A stretch of DNA of 64,000 bases from Olsenella uli (GTDB lineage: Bacteria; Actinomycetota; Coriobacteriia; Coriobacteriales; Atopobiaceae), in assembly GCF_016900775.1 (NCBI RefSeq), contig NZ_JACJKN010000005.1:78894-142893 (forward strand), read 5' to 3'. Positions 38,598-46,472 of the stretch are shown in pieces (position 1 is the stretch's first letter; each line of letters opens with the position of its first letter). Position numbers and translations under genes: made by a program. The notes beneath the pieces were generated by a model. That model did not search any database. It was not told the DNA's origin and worked only from the letters and a program-made list of their open reading frames with translations.

Positions 38598-39352
38598 CAC
38601 ACACATTTTTGATGCAGGGCCTTCTCGATCGCATAGCGGCCCAGGCCCGTCAGCCTCCCCATCTGCCTGACGGAGAGGCCCGCCTCGTCGAGCTTGCGGA
38701 GGAGGCCGGCCCTCACCGCCGGGGCCATCGTCTTCAAGCCGTCAAGCGTCTCGGGCCAGATCGCGGCCGAGGCCGCCTCGATCGCATCCTCGTCGGGAAT
38801 CCGCGAGGAGGCCCTCGGGTAGTACGGGGCGGCCTTTGGGTCGTCGACGAACGCGCAAAAGCCGGGAGCCCCTCCGAGCATGTCCAGAACCATGCCAGTC
38901 TCGCAGATGCCCGGAGCGCCGACGTACTCGGAGTAGCTGCTCCATCGGTAGTCTCGATGGTCCGCCACCCCGGCCTTGCTCGGGTTGCGGTGGATGTACC
39001 TCATCGTGACGAGCAGCTGCGCGTCGGTCCGTACGGCAACGCTCGTGAACCGCGAGGCGAAGACGTGCCCGACGTGCCCCCATCGCTCGTTGAAGTGACG
39101 CGCATACGTGGTCGACACCAGATGCACGAACCCGCTCAGCTCCCCCTTGGCGTCGGCGACGAGCAGGTGCACGTGGTTGCTCATGAGGCACCATGCCATC
39201 ACGCTCAGCGAGAACCGCTCAAGCGCGCGCCGCAGCGTCCAAAGAAACGCCTCGTAGTCGCCCTCGTCCTCAAAGATGACCTGCTTGCCCGTCCCTCTCA
39301 TGATGACGTGGTAGAACCCCTGCTCCGAAAGCTCCCTCGGCCCCCTCGGCAT
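38597..39352 (-). CDS. REP-associated tyrosine transposase (RAYT, Y1/HUH family)
   Basis: A 251-residue HUH endonuclease of the TnpA-REP type: N-terminal GFYHVIMRGTGKQ, the metal-binding HxH in LMSNHVHLLV, a helix with YARHFNERWGHVGHVF, and the catalytic tyrosine region MRYIHRNPSKAG followed by YRWSSYSEY. A C-terminal extension ends in a helix-turn-helix-like segment (LSVRQMGRLTGLGRYAIEKAL). ATG at 39352 follows GGGGAGGAG. Such proteins nick and join REP sequences and are thought to spread them; the flanking palindromes are its likely substrates. Confidence 0.9.
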   Translation of the reverse strand: MPRGPRELSEQGFYHVIMRGTGKQVIFEDEGDYEAFLWTLRRALERFSLSVMAWCLMSNHVHLLVADAKGELSGFVHLVSTTYARHFNERWGHVGHVFASRFTSVAVRTDAQLLVTMRYIHRNPSKAGVADHRDYRWSSYSEYVGAPGICETGMVLDMLGGAPGFCAFVDDPKAAPYYPRASSRIPDEDAIEAASAAIWPETLDGLKTMAPAVRAGLLRKLDEAGLSVRQMGRLTGLGRYAIEKALHQKCV

Positions 39353-39455
39353 GTCTCCTCCCCTCGACGGCGTGCGAGGAAACATACTCGGCAAGAAAAT
39401 CTAAAGAAGACGCCGCCCGCCAACGGTTCGGCGGACGGCATCAAAAGTTTGTGCT

Positions 39456-39476
39456 AATTGGGGACTGTCCCCAATT
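39456..39476. repeat. REP palindrome right of RAYT (family A-short)
   Basis: Core GGGGACTGTCCCC with AATT arms, the reverse complement of the left copy; lies 7 nt from the ptsI stop codon. Confidence 0.92.
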
Positions 39477-39482
39477 TACAGG

Positions 39483-41186
39483 CTAGCGGGCGGCGGCCTG
39501 GAGCATGGCCTTGACCTCAGCGGCGGTCTTGAGCTTCATGACCTTCTCGGTGAGGGCGTCGGCGTCGGCCTTGGTCCACTCGGAGATGATGCGGCGCGTG
39601 CGCAGAATCGACGGAGCGGACACGGAGAACTCGTTCAGGCCAAAGGAGAGCAGCACCGGGATGAGCAGCGGGTCGGCCGCGGCCTCGCCGCACATGCCCA
39701 CCATGATGCCGGCCTTGCGGCCCTCCTCGATGATGCGCTTGAGCGAGCGCAGCACCGCGGGCTGGTAGACGTCGTAGAGGTAGGCCACGCGGTCGTTGCC
39801 GCGGTCGGCGCACATGGTGTAGCCGATGAGGTCGTTGGTGCCGATGGAGAAGAAGTCGCACTCGGCCGCGAGGTCGTCGGCGATCAGCGAGGCCGCCGGG
39901 GTCTCGATCATCGTGCCGACCTCGATGTCCTTGTTGTAGGACACGCCGCGGGCGTCGAGCTCGGCCTTGCACTCCTCGACGAGCGCCTTGACCTGGCGAA
40001 TCTCGTCAAGGTTGGTGACGAGCGGCACCATGATCTTGATGTCGCCGAAGGCGGAGGCGCGCAGCAGCGCCGTGAGCTGGACCTTGTACTGGTCGGGGTT
40101 AGCGAGGCAGTAGCGCACCGCACGGTACCCCATGAAGGGGTTCTCCTCCTTCTGGAGGTTCATGTACGGAATCTCCTTGTCGCCGCCCACGTCGAGCGTG
40201 CGGATGATGACCGGCTGGTCCTTCATGCGCAGCGCGACCTTCTGGTACGCGGCGAACTGCTCGTCCTCGGTCGGGAGCTCCTTGGCGTCCATGAACAGGA
40301 ACTCGGAGCGGAACAGGCCCACGCCCTCGCAGTCGTGCTCGGCGGCGACGTTGGCGTCATCCGGGTTGCCGATGTTGGCCACGAGAAGGACGGTCTCGCC
40401 GTCGCCGGTGACGGTGGGCTTGCCGCGATAGGCCTCGAGCGCGGCCTTCTCCTCGGCGTACTGCTTGGCCTTGGCGCGGTAGTGCGAGAGGTCATTGTCG
40501 CCGGGGTTCACGAGCACGCGGCCGCGCGAGCCGTCGACGATGACCATGTCGCCGCTCTTGATGTTCTTGGTGACGTCGGCCACAGAGAGCACGGCGGGAA
40601 TCTCGAGCGCGCGGGCGATGATGGCGGAGTGGGAGGTGCGCCCGCCGGTCTCGGTGACGATGGCGGCGACGTTGTCCTTGTCGATGTCAGCGGTCATGGA
40701 CGGCGTGAGCTCGTGGACCACGACGACGGAGTTCTCGGGCAGCGTGGAGAGGTCGACGACCTCCTTGCCCAGAAGGTCGGCGAGAAGCCCGGTCTTGACG
40801 TCGGCGACGTCGGCCGCGCGCTCGCGGAAGAGCTCGTCCTCCATGTTGGAGAACATGTTGTAGTACATGTCATAGGCCTCGGAGACGGCCTGCTCGGCGC
40901 ACATGCCGCTCTCGATGGAGCCGTTGACCATGTCCTTGATGCCGTCGTCCTCCGCAAACTCGATGTGAGCGCCCATGATGGCGGCGGCCTCCTCGCCCAC
41001 CGTCACCTTCATGCGCTCGATCTGGGCGTTGGTCTGCTCGATGAACTTGGCGACGGCCGCGGCGTAGCGTTGCTTCTCGTCGCCGGCGTCCTCGGGCTTG
41101 TGCGGCGTGAAGCTCAGGTCGGGCTCCACGGCAACACGCGCGACGCCGATGCCAATGCCGTCAGATGCGTTGACTCCCTCGTACAT
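39483..41186 (-). CDS. ptsI: PTS enzyme I (PEP-protein phosphotransferase)
   Basis: A 567-residue enzyme I of standard length. The N-terminal domain carries the phosphorylated histidine in GGRTSHSAIIAR; the C-terminal PEP-binding barrel has FRSEFLFMD, TLDVGGDKEIPY, FSIGTNDLIGYT and the catalytic cysteine in GMCGEAAAD. It moves phosphate from PEP to HPr for all PTS sugars, including the IIC/IID system at 26618. HPr is not in the window. It follows the PfkB kinase gene by 108 nt in the same direction. Confidence 0.97.
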   Translation of the reverse strand: MYEGVNASDGIGIGVARVAVEPDLSFTPHKPEDAGDEKQRYAAAVAKFIEQTNAQIERMKVTVGEEAAAIMGAHIEFAEDDGIKDMVNGSIESGMCAEQAVSEAYDMYYNMFSNMEDELFRERAADVADVKTGLLADLLGKEVVDLSTLPENSVVVVHELTPSMTADIDKDNVAAIVTETGGRTSHSAIIARALEIPAVLSVADVTKNIKSGDMVIVDGSRGRVLVNPGDNDLSHYRAKAKQYAEEKAALEAYRGKPTVTGDGETVLLVANIGNPDDANVAAEHDCEGVGLFRSEFLFMDAKELPTEDEQFAAYQKVALRMKDQPVIIRTLDVGGDKEIPYMNLQKEENPFMGYRAVRYCLANPDQYKVQLTALLRASAFGDIKIMVPLVTNLDEIRQVKALVEECKAELDARGVSYNKDIEVGTMIETPAASLIADDLAAECDFFSIGTNDLIGYTMCADRGNDRVAYLYDVYQPAVLRSLKRIIEEGRKAGIMVGMCGEAAADPLLIPVLLSFGLNEFSVSAPSILRTRRIISEWTKADADALTEKVMKLKTAAEVKAMLQAAAR

Positions 41187-41294
41187 CTCTTCCCCCTACT
41201 TCCTGGCCGCTCGCACGGCCACTTCCCATTATGAGCTCGCCCCGTGGGGCGGAAGCACCGAGCAGCGCCGGAGGCCCGGCAAAGGGCCGAGCGG

Positions 41295-42299
41295 CTACTT
41301 CTCCGCCTTCTCGGCCTCCTCGCGCGCCTCCTCGCGCGCCTTGTTGGCCTCCATGTCGCGCGCGATGGAGCCAGGGATGGCGCGGCCCATCTTCTTGTAG
41401 AGCGCGCCGACGACGCGGTCGATCGTCGAGCGCTTGGCGATGCCCTTGCTCGCGGCCGTTGCGGTGCCGCAGGCGGAGGCGAAGATGAGCGCGGTCTCGT
41501 AGTCGACGCCGCGCGTGACCTGGGCCAGGAAGCCGCCGACCATGGAGTCGCCGGCGCCGGTGGCGTTGACCAGGCGAATCTTGGCGGTGGGGACCACGTG
41601 CTCGGCGCCGTTCTCGTCGAGCAGCAGCGAGCCGTGGCCGCCGCAGGAGATGATGACGTTGCGCGCGCCGGCGTCCTGGAGCTTGTGGGCGTACGGCATG
41701 CACTCGTCGGGCTCCTCGATCTCCACGCCGAAGATGCGGCCGACCTCGTGGTTGTTGGGCTTGATGAGGAACGGGTGCGCCTCGAGGGACTCCATCAGGA
41801 GCTGGCCGGGGGCGTCCACGACGAACTGGATGCCGCGCCCGCCGAGACGGCGCATGATCTGCATGTACATGTCCTCGGGGAGCGAGTTGGGAATCGAGCC
41901 CGTGAGGACGAGCGTGTCATCGGAGCCGACGATGTCCATGCGCTCGAGAAGCTCGTTGACCTTCTTCTCAGGGATCTTGGGGCCCATGCCGTTGACCATC
42001 GTCATGACGATGCCGTTGAGCTTGACGTTGATTCGCGTGTAGCCGCGGTCGAGGATGACGAAGTTGCTCGCGATGCCCTTCTCCTGCAGGCGATGCAGGA
42101 GGTAGTCGCCGGTGAAGCCGGCGGCGATGCCCATCGCGATGCTGGGGACGTCGAGCTCGTTGAGCAAGGTCGAGATGTTGATGCCGTTGCCGCCGCAGTG
42201 CAGCTCCTCGTTCGAGGACCTGTTGGTGAAGCCCATGTCCAGCGTCAGGGGATGCATGACGTAGTCAAGGGCAGGGTTCAACGTCATTGTGTAAATCAA
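41295..42299 (-). CDS. fruK: PfkB-family kinase, likely 1-phosphofructokinase
   Basis: A 334-residue PfkB sugar kinase: N-terminal MTLNPALDYVM, GGNGINIS, and the C-terminal signature with anion hole and catalytic base NATGAGDSMVGG. This combination is typical of FruK and LacC. TTG at 42299 is the likely start, since GGAAGGAG precedes it by about 6 nt and the conserved IYTMTLNPALD begins there. Linkage to ptsI fits fructose 1-phosphate phosphorylation; tagatose-6-phosphate kinase is the alternative. A Glu/Ala/Lys-rich tail ends the protein. Confidence 0.82.
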   Translation of the reverse strand: MIYTMTLNPALDYVMHPLTLDMGFTNRSSNEELHCGGNGINISTLLNELDVPSIAMGIAAGFTGDYLLHRLQEKGIASNFVILDRGYTRINVKLNGIVMTMVNGMGPKIPEKKVNELLERMDIVGSDDTLVLTGSIPNSLPEDMYMQIMRRLGGRGIQFVVDAPGQLLMESLEAHPFLIKPNNHEVGRIFGVEIEEPDECMPYAHKLQDAGARNVIISCGGHGSLLLDENGAEHVVPTAKIRLVNATGAGDSMVGGFLAQVTRGVDYETALIFASACGTATAASKGIAKRSTIDRVVGALYKKMGRAIPGSIARDMEANKAREEAREEAEKAEK

Positions 42300-42334
42300 C
42301 GCGCGCTCCTTCCAACGGGCAGACTCACGGACTC

Positions 42335-42340
42335 AAGTAT
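42335..42340 (-). promoter_or_regulatory. Candidate promoter of fruK-ptsI (-10 CATACT)
   Basis: On the minus strand TTGTCG is followed after about 16 nt by CATACT, roughly 35 nt before the TTG start codon of the PfkB gene. A reasonable sigma-70-type match in GC-rich DNA. Confidence 0.45.
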
Positions 42341-42564
42341 GCCGCATAACGTCGCGGCGACAAACCGGAAATTGCCCATACGGCATAATGATTTCCGCCA
42401 AAGGGGCGTCCCGGCCCCCGCGGGCGCGCGGAAAACGGGGAACCATCTCACACGTGCGTACCTCGGGGGCGAGAGAGGGGAAGGAGGCGCGGGGCGAGAA
42501 GAACGCTCGGCGCCGGACAAGAGAACGGGCCGGGCCCAAGGGGCCCGGCCCGGAGCGGTCGTGG

Positions 42565-42638
42565 TGCGCCCTGAGGGATTCGAACCCCCGACCTTCGGAT
42601 TAGAAGTCCGCGGCTCTATCCAACTGAGCTAAGGGCGC
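42565..42638 (-). tRNA. tRNA-Arg (anticodon TCT)
   Basis: Cloverleaf with acceptor GCGCCCT, D arm AGCTCAGTTGGATAGAGC, anticodon stem-loop GGACTTCTAATCC (TCT) and T loop GGTTCGAATCC. 74 nt. Confidence 0.95.
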
Positions 42639-42664
42639 GCTTCGCGGCATGCCGCGTGGACATT

Positions 42665-43243
42665 CTATAGCAACCCGTAGGCGCGCGCCGCGAGAATGCC
42701 GGTCACGGTCTTGGCATCGTCGATGAGGCCGAGGCGGATGGCCTCCACCGCGTCCTCCACGGGCACCCACAGGACGTTCAGGAACTCGCCCTCGTCGGGC
42801 GCGGCCTCGCCCTGCGTGAGGCCGTGGGCGAAGTACACCGAGGTGTGCTCGTTCGTGAAGCCGGGGGCGCCGTAGGACTCGGCGAGGAGCTCAAGGCGGT
42901 CGGCCACGAGCCCCGTCTCCTCGGTGAGCTCGCGGGCGGCACAGACGTCTCGCGGCTCGTCCGGGTCCACCTTGCCGGCGGGAATCTCGAGCGTCATCCG
43001 CCCCAGCGCCACGCGATACTGGCGCACCAGGCACACGAGCCCGTCGCGCACCGCCACCACGCCGGCGCCGCCGTGGTGGCGCACCACCTCGCGCCAGTCG
43101 AGGGATCCGTCGGAGAGCCCCACCCGCAGGTGCTCCACGGAGAAGATCCTCCCCTCCCACTCCACGTTCTTCTCGACCACCCGCTCCAGCAGGACCTCGT
43201 CCGGCTCGAGCGCGGCCGCGATGGCGTCAAGCCCCTCAGACAT
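42665..43243 (-). CDS. NUDIX hydrolase, ADP-ribose pyrophosphatase-like
   Basis: A 192-residue NUDIX protein. The Nudix box is complete in the segment from GKVDPDEPRD to RELTEETGLV (G-x5-E-x7-REUxEExGU). Upstream residues VRQYRVALGRMTLEIPAG match ADP-ribose pyrophosphatases (NudF type). It starts 6 nt after the stop of the nuclease gene, so the two form an operon. Confidence 0.88.
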   Translation of the reverse strand: MSEGLDAIAAALEPDEVLLERVVEKNVEWEGRIFSVEHLRVGLSDGSLDWREVVRHHGGAGVVAVRDGLVCLVRQYRVALGRMTLEIPAGKVDPDEPRDVCAARELTEETGLVADRLELLAESYGAPGFTNEHTSVYFAHGLTQGEAAPDEGEFLNVLWVPVEDAVEAIRLGLIDDAKTVTGILAARAYGLL

Positions 43244-43249
43244 GTGCCC

Positions 43250-44050
43250 TCACTCCCCCGCGGCGGAGAAGCGCCCCGTCGCGTAGTCGATGTCATACCC
43301 CGCGGCGGCGTTGTAGACCTCAACCTCGAGGTCCACCGCGCCGTCCGAGCTGCGCACGTCCACGATGACGCTCCGCGGCAGCAGCTCGTCGGCCTCGTAG
43401 ACGGGCGTCGCCGAGTAGTAGACGGCGCCGCCCGGGTGCTCACGCAGCCAGTCGCGGGCGAGGCCCTCGGTGAAGGCCATGCCGCCGTCCTGGCCCGTGT
43501 TGTCGCCCACGTTCTGCGTGCGCGTGCCCGTCACCAGATTGTAGTCCGCGTCATCGCCGCCGAGGGACTTGGCGAGCAGGTGGCTGCGGTTGAAGAGGTG
43601 CCCGTGATAGGCGGAGCCGTCGGGGTTCGTGATGTCCACCTCGCGGTTGTGCCCCCATCCCGCGGGGTGGATGTCCGAGATGTCCTCACGCTCCCTCCCG
43701 GAGCCCGCCTCGGCCATCTCGGGCGTGACGAGCGCGACCGCGCGGCCCGTGCGGCCGAGCGCGTCGAGCCCCTCGTAGCGTGCCTCCCCCGGCTCCAGCT
43801 CCACGTCCACGACGGCGGTCCCGACCACGCGGTAGTAGTCCGGGCTCTGCGCGGGGTCCCAGGCGGTGTAGCCCGCCTGACGCTCCGAGAGGCGCGCCGG
43901 CCCCTCCGTCCACGGCCAGCCCGGGATGCCTGGGAGGGCCCCCGCGGCCCCGAGCGCCAGGAGCGCCACGAACGCGAGCGCTACGACGCGCGCGGGCCAG
44001 CTCCGGGGCAGCCGCGCCGCCCCTCCCCGCATTGCCTTCCTTCTTGCCAT
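43250..44050 (-). CDS. Membrane-anchored DNA/RNA non-specific endonuclease (EndA-like)
   Basis: A 266-residue protein with a basic N-terminus and one hydrophobic helix (about 20-42) followed by an extracytoplasmic nuclease domain of the streptococcal DNase/EndA type: AYHGHLFNRSHLLAKSLGG (catalytic His region), NLVTGTRTQN and the metal-binding Asn/Gln context after it. ATG at 44050 follows GGAGGGAGG. EndA-type anchored nucleases degrade one strand during DNA uptake in pneumococcus; whether this one does is unknown, but it is of interest given the repeated 9-mer in this genome. Confidence 0.8.
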   Translation of the reverse strand: MARRKAMRGGAARLPRSWPARVVALAFVALLALGAAGALPGIPGWPWTEGPARLSERQAGYTAWDPAQSPDYYRVVGTAVVDVELEPGEARYEGLDALGRTGRAVALVTPEMAEAGSGREREDISDIHPAGWGHNREVDITNPDGSAYHGHLFNRSHLLAKSLGGDDADYNLVTGTRTQNVGDNTGQDGGMAFTEGLARDWLREHPGGAVYYSATPVYEADELLPRSVIVDVRSSDGAVDLEVEVYNAAAGYDIDYATGRFSAAGE

Positions 44051-44147
44051 GCGCCTCCCTCCGACTCTCTCACCGGAAGGGTACCATGCGGCCCGGACGG
44101 AATCGCCGGCCTGCGCCGGGCTCGCGGCGCGGTTGAGAGCTGCGGCG

Positions 44148-44372
44148 CGAGCATGCCGTGGCGCACGGTTCTTCCGTCCGCAGGCCCAGTTCCGTGCCGT
44201 GGGGCATGCTCGGCGCGTCCGTGCGCCGGGGAATGCTCGGACACACGTTCTTCTCGCCCCTCCGCGCTTTTGCTCGGCCTTGAGCATGTCTATTCGTACG
44301 CTTCTGCTGAGCATGCCTATGCGCACGGAAACGAGGCTAGATCGGGCAAAACCGTGCGCCGGGACATGCTCG
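44148..44372. repeat. Cluster of six imperfect 21-22-bp repeats
   Basis: Unit close to CCGTGCGCCGGGGCATGC followed by TCG. Copies at 44148-44168 (reverse), 44192-44213, 44219-44240 (forward), 44281-44300, 44308-44328 (reverse) and 44352-44372 (forward). They fill the gene-free stretch between the nuclease start and the tRNA-Lys genes. No reading frame there looks real. Confidence 0.75.
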
Positions 44373-44456
44373 TCGGAGGGGCCTCGCCAAGACCCCACGC
44401 CCGACGCAACGCAAAACGGCCGGGCACCCAAAGGCACCCGGCCGAATCTATCGTGG

Positions 44457-44529
44457 TGGATCGTCAGGGGTTCGAACCCTGGACCTTGGGATTAAGAGTC
44501 CCCTGCTCTACCAGCTGAGCTAACGATCC
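44457..44529 (-). tRNA. tRNA-Lys (anticodon CTT), copy 1
   Basis: Cloverleaf with acceptor GGATCGT/ACGATCC, anticodon loop CTCTTAA (CTT), T loop GGTTCGAACCC. 73 nt. Confidence 0.95.
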
Positions 44530-44537
44530 AAAAGTGG

Positions 44538-44610
44538 TGGATCGTCAGGGGTTCGAACCCTGGACCTTGGGATTAAGAGTCCCCTGCTCTACCAGCTGAG
44601 CTAACGATCC
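44538..44610 (-). tRNA. tRNA-Lys (anticodon CTT), copy 2
   Basis: Identical by eye to copy 1, separated from it by 8 nt: a recent tandem duplication. Confidence 0.95.
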
Positions 44611-44626
44611 GTATTCGATTAAATGG

Positions 44627-44700
44627 GGTGGGCGAAGGGTCTCGAACCCTCGACCTACGGAGCCACAGTCCGTCGCTCTGCCAACTGAGCTACACCCACC
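44627..44700 (-). tRNA. tRNA-His (anticodon GTG)
   Basis: Cloverleaf on the minus strand with anticodon loop CTGTGGC (GTG), T loop GGTTCGAGACC and the extra 5' G pairing with C73 expected for tRNA-His. 16 nt from the tRNA-Lys pair. Confidence 0.94.
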
Positions 44701-44785
44701 ATTTTTGGCCACCTCTTCAAGCAGCTCGACTATTATGCAAAACCCGGGCGCGCGATGCAAGCACTTTTTTGAGGAGATTGCATCT

Positions 44786-44968
44786 TCACATCGCGAGGGC
44801 GAGAAGGACGGCCGCCAGCAGGGCGAGAAGGACGACCGCGCAGCCGCCGCATCCGGCCCGCCCGCCTCCGCCGCCACGCATGAGCGGGCCCGCGCCGTAG
44901 TGCGCGAACGCGCGCTCCGACGTGGACCAGCGGCCGTCCCGGTTGAGGTCGAAGGGGTTTCCCGCCAT
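44786..44968 (-). CDS. Small protein with EF-hand-like loop and C-terminal membrane helix
   Basis: A 60-residue protein: MAGNPFDLNRDGRWSTSERA contains a D-x-N-x-D-G-x-W-x-x-x-E calcium-loop-like pattern, then a Gly/Arg-rich linker and a C-terminal hydrophobic helix (CAVVLLALLAAVLLALAM). Its ATG lies 1 nt after the Fic stop, so it is translated with the Fic gene. The coding sequence of the helix carries two copies of the 9-mer CTTCTCGCC. Function unknown; a membrane partner of Fic is conceivable. Confidence 0.6.
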   Translation of the reverse strand: MAGNPFDLNRDGRWSTSERAFAHYGAGPLMRGGGGGRAGCGGCAVVLLALLAAVLLALAM

Positions 44969-44969
44969 G

Positions 44970-45719
44970 CTAGTCGAGCAGGCCCTCCCAGGTGAGCAGC
45001 GTCTCGTTGCGGAGGAACCGGCGGAACGGGCTGAGGTCCCCCTCAAGGTGGAAGACGTCGAGCGCCGCGTGGTAGGCGCCATGGTCCTGCGCGCGGATCA
45101 CGATGGGCGGCATCCCCATGGCAAGCAAGACGCCGTTCATGAGCAGGCGCGCGGTGCGGCCGTTACCGTCCGCGAAGGGGTGAATCTCGGAGAGCCGCGC
45201 GTGGAGGTAGGCGGCGATGGTGAGATGGCGCCCCCCGGCCTCGAGCTCCGTGTTCACGTCGTCCGCGAGGACGCCCACCGCGTGCGGCACCTCGACCGCC
45301 GGGATGCCCACGGCAGCCGGCCCGCCCACGTAGTTGTCCAGCTTGAACGTGCCCGGACGCTCGCCGGCGAGCAGGAGCTTCTCCTTGTACGTCCCCATGG
45401 TCACGAGGCCCTGGGCCTCCTGGATGAGCTCCTCGGAGAGGCAGGGGTCCTCGGCGAGCTTGATGCGGGCAAGGTCCCAGGAGACCTTGAGGTTGCGCGC
45501 CTCGACGAGCACCTGGATGTCGCCGGTGTAGCCCTCGACGGCGTCGCCCTTGACGATCTGGCTCACGGTGGCAAACGTGAGCTCCTCGTTCTCTATCTTC
45601 TCGGAGTTGTAGACATAGTCGGGCACGAAGTCGGCAAGCAGCTTCTCCTGGCGCTCCTCCGGAAGCGCCACCCACGTGGCGACCAGCGCGTCGTAGCGAT
45701 CCTTCAGCAGGTTAGCCAT
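44970..45719 (-). CDS. Fic-domain protein (putative AMP transferase)
   Basis: A 249-residue Fic protein. The catalytic motif HPFADGNGRTAR is complete (HxFxxGNGRxxR). An N-terminal helix contains SEKIEN, matching the inhibitory S/TxxxE(G/N) pattern of self-inhibited class II Fic enzymes. Fic proteins transfer AMP from ATP to hydroxyl groups of target proteins. ATG at 45719 follows GGGAGGTG. Coupled to the 60-residue membrane protein downstream. Target unknown; no Fic-type antitoxin partner seen other than the built-in helix. Confidence 0.88.
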   Translation of the reverse strand: MANLLKDRYDALVATWVALPEERQEKLLADFVPDYVYNSEKIENEELTFATVSQIVKGDAVEGYTGDIQVLVEARNLKVSWDLARIKLAEDPCLSEELIQEAQGLVTMGTYKEKLLLAGERPGTFKLDNYVGGPAAVGIPAVEVPHAVGVLADDVNTELEAGGRHLTIAAYLHARLSEIHPFADGNGRTARLLMNGVLLAMGMPPIVIRAQDHGAYHAALDVFHLEGDLSPFRRFLRNETLLTWEGLLD

Positions 45720-45832
45720 GGTGCACCTCCCATCGGACTGGTTGGTAGCATTCTACCGGCCGCCCGGGACGAGAAGGACGATCGACTCTGCCAGAGGCCC
45801 CACCCCCTCGGCAGAGGGCAGCGCGCAGGGGG

Positions 45833-45862
45833 GCGTGCAAAAGTGGTTGCCCCTTCGCACGG
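45833..45862. repeat. Degenerate family B repeat
   Basis: GCGTGCAAAAGTGGTTGC followed by CCCTTCGCACGG; both arms recognisable with several substitutions. Confidence 0.65.
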
Positions 45863-45909
45863 CCCCCGTTGCGCGCCTCCAGATGCGCCCCCTTCCGTCA
45901 GGTGCGCGG

Positions 45910-46118
45910 TCAGTCCTCGACTTCAATCTTCCCCACGATGCACCGGATGCGCGCCGGCAGCGTGTCGTAGCGCTGCCCGTAGAGGTCCAGCAGCGCCTGC
46001 ACGCGCCTGCGGTCAACGGGCGCGCGCGGCTCTCGCGCAGCAGTGCCTCCGCCTCGCTGGCGAGCTCCTCCTCCGCGAGGCTCCCCCACGCGGCCCAACT
46101 GGGCATGTCTTCGGTCAT
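45910..46118 (-). pseudogene. Small gene with apparent -1 frameshift
   Basis: The frame starting at ATG 46118 reads MTEDMPSWAAWGSLAEEELA ... LLRESRARP and then turns into unlikely sequence, while the -1 frame continues sensibly as VDRRRVQALLDLYGQRYDTL ... VGKIEVED up to the TGA at 45910. The switch falls in a CGCGCGCG run near 46020-46026. Joined, it gives a roughly 69-residue acidic protein of unknown function. It could be a decayed gene, a sequencing or assembly slip in the GC run, or a programmed shift. A site ACGGAGCG precedes the ATG. Confidence 0.5.
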
Positions 46119-46345
46119 CGGGCGCTCCGTTCTTCTCGCCTAGCGTTGGTTGGTGGGAACTGATCATGGCAACCTGAGGCGTTCTTGCCTCCTTCTGCCA
46201 GCAACAGACTCGAGAATGGGACTCGAGGCCAACGAGACTACCCCCTTAATGTGGTCGAACCCCCAGAAAAGCCGACCTGGCCGCCTATCTCCCGGGACCG
46301 TTCCTCGCATTCCGCCCCGCCCGAACGCACGCGCCGGCGGAGGGG
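46119..46345. other. Intergenic DNA, no gene recognised
   Basis: Between the frameshifted small gene and the M42 peptidase promoter region. One CTTCTCGCC 9-mer occurs at about 46132. No reading frame, RNA gene or hairpin of note was seen. Confidence 0.5.
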
Positions 46346-46374
46346 CTGTGCCAGATTATACTGTGGGGGCACAG
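46346..46374 (+). promoter_or_regulatory. Promoter with inverted repeat for M42 peptidase
   Basis: TATACT (46357-46362) is a clear -10. It lies within an inverted repeat CTGTGCC (46346-46352) / GGCACAG (46368-46374) with 15-nt spacing, a plausible repressor site over the promoter. Confidence 0.5.
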
Positions 46375-46427
46375 TCGGAGACGACGGCTCTCGCTACCTC
46401 GGCACGCCGTCGTTCGACGTGGAAAAG

Positions 46428-46456
46428 CGTGCAAAAGTGCCTGTCCCTTTTGCACC
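46428..46456. repeat. Palindromic repeat family B in 5' untranslated region
   Basis: GCGTGCAAAAGTGCC / TGTCCCTTTTGCACCC palindrome between the promoter and the ribosome-binding site of the M42 peptidase gene, so it is transcribed into the leader. Confidence 0.85.
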
Positions 46457-46472
46457 CGGCGAAAGGACTCCC

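Larger units (their letters stand above)
38577..39476. mobile_element. RAYT gene with inverted flanking REP pair (REP unit)
   Basis: The tyrosine transposase gene is enclosed by two 21-bp palindromes that are exact reverse complements of one another (centre base A on the left, T on the right). This is the arrangement described for REP-associated tyrosine transposases and their cognate REP sequences. No target duplication was identified. Confidence 0.75.

Noticed and set aside
38597..39352. Complete IS200/IS605 insertion sequence
   Set aside because: No TnpB and no typical IS605 ends; the sequence and flanks fit a REP-associated transposase.
44148..44372. Possible CRISPR array
   Set aside because: Repeat units are in both orientations, imperfect and irregularly spaced, and no cas gene is present.
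44457..44610. Two tRNA-Lys genes as a phage attachment duplication
   Set aside because: Both are complete genes 8 nt apart with no integrase nearby; a simple tandem duplication explains them.
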